Assembly (NCBI RefSeq): GCF_001039355.2
Contig: NW_019775745.1
Span: 64,001-120,344, forward strand
Origin: Lingula anatina
Lineage: Eukaryota; Brachiopoda; Lingulata; Lingulida; Lingulidae
Reading direction: 5' to 3'
Length of the DNA stretch: 56,344 nt
The notes under the pieces were generated by a model. It made no database searches, had not been told where the DNA came from, and worked only from the letters and a program-made list of their open reading frames with translations. The translations under genes were made by a program, and so were the position numbers. Shown here piece by piece: positions 47,685 to 56,344 of this stretch (positions are counted from its first letter, which is position 1; each line of letters starts with the position of its first letter).

Positions 47685-47721
<37 letters not shown>

Positions 47722-48813
47722 CAGAGGATGGAGAGAGAAAAGGAGGAGAAAACTCACCGTTATTGTGTACACTCCACTTGGATCTGGATTCTTTTTGTAC
47801 TCAATTTTCACGTAGTGAGCAAAGATCTTGAATTTCACTGATGACAGCCGAGTCTTCGGACCGCCATCAAAGAACTCTTGTCCCGTTGCTATGTACCAAA
47901 GCCAGCTAGGTCTAGACTTTGCCATTATACCTGTAACGTGGGGTGGGGTATCAAATCTGAAGACTTTCCCATCACACGTAACATATCGGACATCACCATG
48001 CGCATGGCATTCACAAGCCGAGATTGCCGCTGAAATGGACAGGGGCAAGTTGAAATTATAAAGGAACACTATTTTGGATACATTCCAATACCTCCATAAA
48101 AGGTCCACTGTCAGCATTAAATTATCTATATCATTAAAGGTGTGCTATATTGACTGTGTATATTACTGTCTCCCGTTTTCTTTAATTAATCTGTGAGCTG
48201 AAATTCTTAATTTATGTAATATTTGTTTAATTTAACACGAAATATTATTTACCTAAGTAATAGAGCAAACAGAAGGCATTGGTCAAGCTTCTATACAAAG
48301 AACATTTTGTTTTACTCAGTTCTGATTTCCTGAAGTATTTTTTTACTCTTACTTTCTTTCTTTCTTTAAACAAAATTTGTCGGCAACATGTTGGGTTTAT
48401 TTCGTTACAAGATATATAGATTTACAAATTATACGTATAACACACTTTTGAGAACTTAAAATCTTAACCAAATACTTCATAACATATATCTGTAGTACAG
48501 TAGCGTTAGATGACCAAACTTATTAAAAGCTGCAGCAGAAAAACACTCTTGCCAACACCTAGGTTAAAGTCGCCAACGTTTTCACATTCGGTCACGTTTG
48601 CAATCTTAAGGAAAAATGGAACTTACGTATTGGACCGGGGGGCAGTCCAGGTACCATCCGATCAGCGGCTGGAAGGTTAAGCATGTCTTGCGTAGCATTG
48701 TATCTTTGAGCCTCTTCCTCCGCAGTAAGAGGGATGGGACCCGCGCCAGTAACGGATGTCACCGTTGTCAAAGCGATGATCAGAAGCACGGCCACGCCTC
48801 CTTGTCCTGTCAT
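46842..48813 (-). CDS. VWD-domain secreted protein, copy D (C-terminus shortened)
   Basis: Join of exon 1 48627-48813, exon 2 47758-48029 and exon 3 46842-47168, giving 261 residues. Signal peptide, linker and NAT sequon are as in copy C. Exon 2 carries AISACEC, HGDVRYVTCDGKVFRF and QEFFDGGPKTRLSSVKFKIF; its donor is GTGAGT where the others use GTAAGT. Exon 3 has VRC, ILVARHCLQI and GICGNWDGNPDNDV, the calcium loop closest to the usual VWD form because of GNWDG. A TAG at 46842-46844 ends the frame six residues before the usual RGFP end, which is still readable downstream. Intron 1 (597 nt) lacks the LINE fragment of B and C. The middle of exon 3 resembles copies A and P rather than B or C. 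All six Cys remain, so the protein is probably functional. Confidence 0.85.
47689..47718. repeat. (GA)n microsatellite in intron 2 of copy D
   Basis: A pure GA run near the exon 2 donor. It corresponds in position to the runs in A, B and C, with a different length. Confidence 0.9.
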
Positions 48814-48893
48814 CTTCAAGAGAATCTCCTTTCTTGGCGAACGTGTAGCAGGAAGAGAAACGGCAACTGCGAAACACTTTCCTCAGTTCTTCT

Positions 48894-48902
48894 TATTTAT
48901 AC
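48894..48902 (-). promoter_or_regulatory. TATA box of copy D
   Basis: GTATAAATA on the minus strand lies 81 nt upstream of the ATG at 48813. Confidence 0.75.
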
Positions 48903-48956
48903 AACTTTTTAAAGGTGGGCACGCAGCAATTTCTCCACGTTGGCAAACTGAGAGTA

Positions 48957-48966
48957 CGCATGCGCG
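48957..48966 (-). promoter_or_regulatory. CGCATGCGCG element upstream of copy D (NRF-1-like)
   Basis: This near-palindrome, about 55 nt upstream of the TATA box, is present in B (about 25015) and C (about 37457), and in altered form in A (about 13626). It resembles the GCGCATGCGC core bound by NRF-1 in animals. Binding is inferred only. Confidence 0.35.
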
Positions 48967-48999
48967 TTCTATCTCTGTGCGTAGGTTGATGCAGAGGAG

Positions 49000-49690
49000 T
49001 TTTGGGTTTTACAAATAAAAATAAAGATTAAAGAAACAAGTAAAAAAGAGAAAAACAGAGAGAGGGAAAGGTCCATTTCTCACTCAATATTAACTGTAAA
49101 ATTCAAATTATGTAAAGCTGATCTTTGTCATGTCGCTGCAGGTGAGATCTTCGGCGAAGACTGTTAATCTCACGTGGATTCGAAATAATCGCCCTTTTTG
49201 GGCCCCTCTGAGTAAAATTTTAATTTATGTTTATGTTAATAGTTCGATTTTTTTTTCAGAAAAATACACTAGTCTTTTGAAATTGCTAGCTACGGGACTG
49301 AATCTGATTCAAATGTTTCATATTAAGTCATGAATTGCTCATCTACAATGTACTAAAAAATTATCCTAGACAGTAAAGAAACTTTAAATATTTTAAAAGG
49401 TCTGGGGGAAACTGCTATATGTTATAACGGTGTTTGAATTTGCCAACCCCAATTTATGATAACGTAAGATCTTTGAGGTAGCCCATCCCCACGTCTTTTC
49501 TTTCTCAATCGACCAGTTTTAATGCCTCACAATATTATGAGTACAAACTAAATGTCATCCCAGACGTCGGACAAAAATAATCATACTATAAAAAAGTGTT
49601 CATATTTTATCCCCGTACACTCACATCAACTATCAACATGGACAATCCTTCAGTATTGATGTCTTGCCCCCCCCCCCTCTCCCCCCCCTC
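49000..49690. repeat. Upstream flank of copy D
   Basis: Matches the upstream flanks of A, B and C. The CGCTGCAGGTGAGATCTT word at about 49133 is shared with copy A (13781) but lost in B and C. It ends in a C-rich run at about 49666-49696. No gene. Confidence 0.75.
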
Positions 49691-52600
49691 CCCCCATTTC
49701 TTTGAAATTTACTTTCAAAGGCCACATGTTGCCATTTCTGTTTTTTTCAATGCATTCTGTTTTATCTGAAGTTTTTATTTAGTGTTTGGGAGCTGATGTT
49801 AAATATGATGGCAATAGGAAAGACGTCGCATATTTAATGAAGTGTTTGAGCCAGCTGACAGCATCTCTTTGCCGCAAACGTTGAACATAAAACCTTAAAG
49901 GCCAAAATTATTAAAAGACTTTCCACACATTCTATCAAATTCGAGATTTCAAGTATCCTACGTGTCAAATAAAATGCTGTATTTTTGGAAATTGGCATTT
50001 AATTTTCATTTTATACTGTTTTTAAGAGCAATATGACGAGCCAAAAAATACTTATCGTTTCTCATATTTTAATAATAATCCTTTTATTTCCTCGGCCAGT
50101 GAATATGCATATATTATATTTTGATGTCAATGCCTCTTTTCCTTTTAATAAACGTCAATACAAGCTGAATAGATTGGGTTAGTATCAAATATTACTTAAA
50201 ATACGTCAAGTAACACAAATTGCGTCACACTTTTAGAAGCTACCTCTCACTCTTTTGCATATACAGAATTTAACAATTGAGCAGATTTAATGTCATTTTC
50301 ATCACCACTTATAGGACATTAGAGAAAAAATGGACTTTCATCCCTGATAGCCTTCATCCTCCCCCCCCCCCCCCAAACCCCTAGCAAACACCAATTCAGA
50401 GTCGATGGGATCAGGCCAGTCTCACTTCTAACCTGATACTGAAGCTTTAATACGATACACACATACTTGTAAGCTGTTTCATAGTGCTGTTTAAGCTATT
50501 GAAGAGGTGCGTTGCGAGTTTCTTATTTGCCCTGGCGTACGTAACTTTTCCCATCCCACAGTCCGTTATGATTCATGAGTTCAATTTTTTTTCAAAAAAG
50601 ACACTAGTCTTTTGAAATTGCTAGCTACGGGACTGAATCTGGTTCAAATGTTTCATATTAATACATTTAAGCTATGAATTGCTCATCTACAATGTACTAC
50701 AAAATTATCCTAGACATTAAAGAAACTTCAGAAAATCTTCGGTCCATCCACTTAACCGAAAGCCTTTCTTAATTAAACCACAAGGAACCCTGGAATAGAA
50801 TCTAAATCATTTACTTTATGTATAAAATATTAAGTATTTTGAAGACTTTCTAGCTTAATTAATGCGGGTGTCAGCCGTCTTAAGCAGAAAATCCTGTGTG
50901 GTAAGCCTCGTAAGACAATTTTTCCATCTTATAACGTTCAGGAATATTCCACACTGTGCACGCGTCTCATCTTATCATTCAGAGGTTCAGTGAGAGCTGC
51001 AGTTATATGCAACACCTATTGTATTCTTAATCATGCCATTTTGTTGCGATTTCTGACCAATCCTATATTTGTTTAAGCCGTTTCATGGTGTTGTCTGAGC
51101 AGCTATTGAAAGAAGTGCGTTGCGGGTTTGTGATTTGTCTATCTCTCAGCCATTCCATTATGATTCACAACAGGCAAAAATTTACTTTCAAAGGCCACAT
51201 GTTGCCATTTCTGTTTTTTTCAATGCATTCTGTTTTATCTGAAGTTTTTATTTAGTGTTTGGGAGCTGATGTTAAATATGATGGCAATAGGAAAGACGTC
51301 GCATATTTAATGAAGTGTTTGAGCCAGCTGACAGCATCTCTTTGCCGCAAACGTTGAACATAAAACCTTAAAGGCCAAAATTATTAAAAGACTTTCCACA
51401 CATTCTATCAAATTCGAGATTTCAAGTATCCTACGTGTCAAATAAAATGCTGTATTTTTGGAAATTGGCATTTAATTTTCATTTTATACTGTTTTTAAGA
51501 GCAATATGACGAGCCAAAAAATACTTATCGTTTCTCATATTTTCATAATAATCCTTTTATTTCCTTGGCAAGTGAATATACATGTATTATTTTTTTATAT
51601 AAATCGCCTCTTTTCCTTTTAATAAACGCCAATAAAAGCTGACTAGACTGGGTTAGTATCAAATATTACTTAAAATACTCGAGTAACATAAAATGCGTCA
51701 CACTTCTACATGTAGAAGCTACCTCTCACTCTTTTGCATATAATGAATTTAAAATTAAGCAGATTTCATGTCATTTTGATCATCTCATGTAGGACATTAG
51801 AGAAAAATGGACTTTCATTCCAGATTCCTTTCATTCCCCCCCCCCCCCGACCCTTAGCAAACACCAGTCGGTGGGGATCAGATTTCATGTCATTTTGATC
51901 ATCTCATGTAGGACATTAGAAAAATTGGACTTTCATTCCTGATAACCATCATCCACCCCCCCCCCCCGTACCCCTGGGAAACACAAATTCAGAGTCGGTG
52001 GCGATCGGGCCAGTCTTCTCTCACTTCTAACCTGATACTGAAGCTTTTCTACGATACACACATACTTGTAAGCTGTTTCACAGTACTGTTTCAGCTATTG
52101 AAAGCGGTGGGTCGCAAGTTTCTTATTTGCTCTGGCGTACGTAGTTTTCCCCATCCCCAGTCAGCCCGTTATGATTCATGAGTAGCAAAATCTATTTTCA
52201 ACTGCCATATGTTGCCTTTTTTTTTTTTTTTTTAATCAGTGTATTCAGTTTCATCTGAAGATTTTACTTAGTGTTTAAGAGGTTAGGTAAAATATGATGG
52301 AAAAACAGAGACGTCGCATATTTAATGAAGAGATTGAGCCAGAAAGCTTCTTTTGTGGTAAACGTTGAGCATAAAACCCTGAAGGGCTAAATAATTAAAT
52401 CAATTTTTCTACGTTTTATTAAATTCGAGATTAAATGTATCTTACGTGTCAAATGGAACGCTACATTTATGGAAAATCAAATGTTTTAAATCACGTTTCT
52501 GCAATCATTCAAGCAATTTAAAAGCAATATGATATTTTAGAATATGACGGGCCTAAATATACTCCAGAAATATTTTTATACCTAGCATTTCAAAATAAGC

Positions 52601-53454
52601 ATTAAACTTCCTCAGTCAGTCTTTCCACATCTGTCTTCACCTCTTGATTTGCACAAATCTTAGTCCTATCTTTCATTATAGTTTGTATTTTCAAATTCAT
52701 TTAAACTAAAAACGTTGTCCATTCATCATAAAATAAGAACCTATTTACATGCATACAGAATATATCAAGCTTGGTATATTTTACCCCTCCCTCGTGGTCA
52801 TTTATTTCAATAGTTTTAAAGTTAAATCTTTAATGTTTATATTAAATGACAATCTGTTGAAAGGTACAGTATTTAAGTACAAACTGTTAGTGCTATGTTT
52901 CTTATCAAGCAATATAAGTAATCTGTTACCGTGTTAACCTATCTGATGAGGGAGACATTTACCTGGAGAAACAACTCTTATATTTGGACGTTGCTTGTGA
53001 AGCTGATGTGTTGGTCTGAAAACTGTGGTTTTGTTCACCTCGTAGTTTTATCAAAAATTTCATGTGCGAATGCAGTATACTTTTTTGATTTTTAGGGGGA
53101 AGTAAGTCACATTTTTCCGGATATTGATGAGTAGCCAAAATGTAACAGCTCCAAATAATTCAGCAAGCTGAGTAGATTGCATGGGTTTGGGGACAATGTG
53201 TTTAGTAAAATTACTTCAAAGGTCCACAAATAAGGCCATAGTGCAAGGTGAATAGATTGGGTTAGTATCAAATATTACTTAAAAACCTCAAGTAACATAA
53301 ATCGAGTAACACTTTTAGAGGATACCTCTCATTCTTTTACATAAACTATTAAATTGAACAATTTAGCAGATTTAATGTCATTTTAATCGTCGCATGTATG
53401 ACATTAGAGAAAAATGGACCTTCATTCCTGTTACCCTTCACCCCCACCCCCACC
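49690..53454. repeat. R1 module array of unit D, with a recent internal duplication
   Basis: The GACGTCGCATATTTAATGAA mark occurs at about 49821, 51294 and 52311. A piece of the gene's upstream flank (49245-49390) recurs at 50580-50730 inside the array. 49705-50070 equals 51178-51543 with no gap. The array runs into the assembly gap. No gene. Confidence 0.75.
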
Positions 53455-53844
53455 NNNNNNNNNNNNNNNNNNNNNNNNNNNNNNNNNNNNNNNNNNNNNN
53501 NNNNNNNNNNNNNNNNNNNNNNNNNNNNNNNNNNNNNNNNNNNNNNNNNNNNNNNNNNNNNNNNNNNNNNNNNNNNNNNNNNNNNNNNNNNNNNNNNNNN
53601 NNNNNNNNNNNNNNNNNNNNNNNNNNNNNNNNNNNNNNNNNNNNNNNNNNNNNNNNNNNNNNNNNNNNNNNNNNNNNNNNNNNNNNNNNNNNNNNNNNNN
53701 NNNNNNNNNNNNNNNNNNNNNNNNNNNNNNNNNNNNNNNNNNNNNNNNNNNNNNNNNNNNNNNNNNNNNNNNNNNNNNNNNNNNNNNNNNNNNNNNNNNN
53801 NNNNNNNNNNNNNNNNNNNNNNNNNNNNNNNNNNNNNNNNNNNN
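53455..53844. other. Assembly gap (390 N)
   Basis: A run of undetermined bases begins inside the C-rich minisatellite. In unit B the same interval (about 28510-28658) is about 150 bp, so the gap size is probably an estimate. Open frames drawn across it mean nothing. Confidence 0.98.
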
Positions 53845-54905
53845 TAACTTGTTTCTGTTTAGTCTTTCCACATCTGTTTTCTCCCACTTGGTTTTCACAT
53901 GAGCTTCTTCATTGTCATCACTTCATTTTAGTCACAGTACTTGTCTTTTATCATACAGAAGAAAAAAATCTACTATACGTGTGTGCAGGTCACGTCAAAC
54001 TGGCTCTGCTTCCCTCCTGATTATTTAGCACATATCTTTTCATGAATATTTTCCCTCTTATCTCGAAGAAATTTTCGTTGTAGATACAGAATACAAATGT
54101 AGATATAATGGAACAGAACAGAGTCATATCGCGCCATATGAGCAACCTGTTACCGGGTTAACCTAATTGTGGTCGGTGAGAAAATTCATCAGCAGCTACG
54201 TGCTGCTGTAATATGCTGCTTTTATATTGTATGATATATAATATCTGTGAAGCAGGTGACAGTTTGTCAAATATTGACTGTCTTCTCGTGGTAAATTCTT
54301 TAAATGTTTCACTGGACGTTCAGATAATTTTGAGAGATGTAATATATCAAAGTATTTTCTTAAAACGATTCACCAGTAAACCTAGATTTTTACAGAACTG
54401 CTGAGCATCAGAATGTAGCAACTTCCAATGAATAATTTAACAAGCTTGAAAAATTGGGTTTACGGCCACTATTACACCATAATACATAAGAATGTAATAA
54501 ATTGCGCTTTAACTGTATGTACAATTTCTCAAACAAGTAATATATGCTTCCCTTGTTTCCCTGAATTGCGTGGTGTAACGCTCAAATACATGCACATACT
54601 GAACGTGGGATAACCTCACCATGAAAATCCACCATTTACATTCCTTACTAACACATGTAGAATGACGATAGATGACAGTGTTGCAGTGTCCTCTGTAAGC
54701 ATACTGAAGGAAGAATGATGTCAGGTTTATAGAGCAGAATGTCCCGATTACAGCCTTACAGACACTTTTAATGCCTAAGGTTTCTCCCCCTCTTACATGA
54801 TATTTTAAGCATATCTGCTGAGAAATTTTTAACGTTTCTGCCCATCTTCCAGTTACCATTCACAATAACATTTTATGGTACAACTGTAGAACCAAAAATA
54901 TAAAG
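53845..54905. repeat. End block R2 of unit D
   Basis: Nearly identical to 28660-29760, including AATTTTGAGAGATGTAATAT (54325) and the same short open frames. Taken as non-coding. Confidence 0.8.
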
Positions 54906-55956
54906 AAAGACGGAGAAGGTTTTTTTGATATCCTTTTCCTCCTTACAGGTAGGGGGGGTCCTTAGATAAGCCTTTTCCCCAAAACAGTGCCAAAACCACC
55001 TAAAAAGATGCTTATACATCTTAAAAACAAACTGCAAAAAACCAAATTAGCCTATCTCTATTATCAGAGCTGCTACTTGGGTTTTAGTATTTTGGAGAAA
55101 AATCACCAAAAATACTTAAACTCTGTATTTTGTAAGATATGATGGATTTTCATATCAATGCTTATGCTTACATTTTAACACAAATTTCATTGTGACTAAC
55201 AATTCTGACAGACTAAATGCATATGAAAACTAAACTGAATGTTCTAACACCTAGATAATGATTCATAATAAGTTCAAAAAGACAGGAATTCAATAAGAAT
55301 TCAATTCACTAAGAATTCAATGCTTTTTGGAAGCTTGTCAGTTAGCGTTATGGTGGATCTTTCTTTCTTTTTCAGGTTCATTCTAAACTGTTCTAGAGTT
55401 AACATCCTTCTCTTCCCTCCATTAATATTCAATATCCTGAAGACAGGACTACATTTTGGCAGTGATAGGGATGTGTCTCTAGCGTATGTAACCCCCCCCC
55501 CATGAAATTTTGACTCCCCCTACAGAACTTTATAAATCTTATTTTATTTGAGTATATGACCTTTATCTTGTAGTATGCATGATAGAGGATACATTGGCAC
55601 TTTTTGCTAGTTTGCAGGTAAATGTTTTCATGAGAATAGAAGAAAATTAAAAATGTGTATTCTACCAAACAATGAATCCCCTATGGAAAAGCTGTTTATT
55701 TGATATTTGGTGATCATTTCAATTTTGACCTATTTTTTACCACCAAACTTTCAAATACTAACAAAATATACTTCACAATGCAAACTATGTGGAAAATAAT
55801 GGTATGATAACTAAATATAAAATGGGGTTTTGTCTTCATGAGAGTCCAAATACCATGGATATGAAAATGGAGATTTTTCAAGATGTTTTTTTCATTTTTT
55901 TCACCCAATATTTTACAATCAAACTTTCTAATATTTCCAATATGTTCTTAATAAAG
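54905..55956. repeat. Segment shared with 29760-30850
   Basis: Matches the segment right of unit B with few changes, ending at TTCTTAATAAAG. In unit B the same text continues at 30850 into the degenerate exon; here it stops at a single N. No gene. Confidence 0.8.
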
Positions 55957-56344
55957 NTACAGAACTTTATAAATCTTATTTTATTTGAGTATATGACCTT
56001 TATCTTGTAGTATGCATGATAGAGGATACATTGGCACTTTTTGCTAGTTTGCAGGTAAATGTTTTCATGAGAATAGAAGAAAATTAAAAATGTGTATTCT
56101 ACCAAACAATGAATCCCCTATGGAAAAGCTGTTTATTTGATATTTGGTGATCATTTCAATTTTGACCTATTTTTTACCACCAAACTTTCAAATACTAACA
56201 AAATATACTTCACAATGCAAACTATGTGGAAAATAATGGTATGATAACTAATGGGGTTTTGTCTTCATGAGAGTCCAAATACCATGGATATGAAAATGGA
56301 GATTTTTCAAGATGTTTTTTTCATTTTTTTCTTCCAATATTTTA
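55957..56344. repeat. Repeat of 55521-55907 after a single N (possible assembly duplication)
   Basis: After the N at 55957 the sequence restarts at the text of 55521 (TACAGAACTTTATAAATC) and follows it to the window end, with a small deletion near 56250. It is probably the other haplotype or an overlapping contig placed in series. Confidence 0.75.

Noticed and set aside
53394-54020. Open frames of 149-208 codons around 53430-53900
   Set aside because: They consist mostly of undetermined bases in the assembly gap.
54509-54859. 116-residue minus-strand open frame in block R2
   Set aside because: Its relatives at 29322-29606 and 18710-18892 differ in frame and length, so no selection for a protein is visible.

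Overview
The window is animal (metazoan) genomic DNA, not bacterial. It is AT-rich, full of microsatellites, foldback elements and decayed LINE reverse transcriptase pieces, and its genes are small exons joined by canonical GT..AG introns. The style (AT-rich, nested tandem duplications, LINE remnants, assembly gaps) suggests a marine invertebrate, possibly a mollusc or other lophotrochozoan. The sequence alone does not fix the phylum.

The core is a cluster of five copies of one gene family. Each complete copy encodes a secreted protein of about 261-267 residues: a signal peptide with a short acidic linker (exon 1), then one divergent von Willebrand factor type D (VWD) domain split over exons 2 and 3, followed by a spliced 3' UTR exon (exon 4). 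Four copies lie head-to-tail on the minus strand: A (6363-13479), B (22153-24871), C (34632-37310) and D (46842-48813). Their TATA boxes are 11.4-12.4 kb apart. A fifth copy (P) enters from the left edge on the plus strand with only exons 3 and 4 visible, so P and A point tail-to-tail across a 2.4 kb spacer holding a dead LINE. Splice phases (1, then 0), splice sites, TATA boxes and 3' UTRs correspond across the copies.

Most of the remaining sequence is the non-coding part of the same duplication unit. Left of each gene is a roughly 0.5 kb block (19079, 31850, 43870). Right of each gene are an upstream block (14210, 25850, 38100, 49557), a module of 1.0-1.5 kb present once, twice, three and about three times in units A to D, and an end block (17860, 28690, 41885, 53845). 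Units B and D are followed by another shared segment (29750-30870 and 54900-56344). In unit B this segment adjoins a degenerate protein-coding exon.

The most notable signal is that the coding exons have diverged more than the introns and UTRs around them. Changes cluster in patches of the VWD domain, including its predicted calcium loop, and copy D looks like a mosaic of family members. This is the pattern of a tandem secreted-protein family under diversifying selection and gene conversion, as in recognition or secretion-arms-race proteins. That role is inference. No tRNA, rRNA or CRISPR array was found, and no gene of any other family is intact here.
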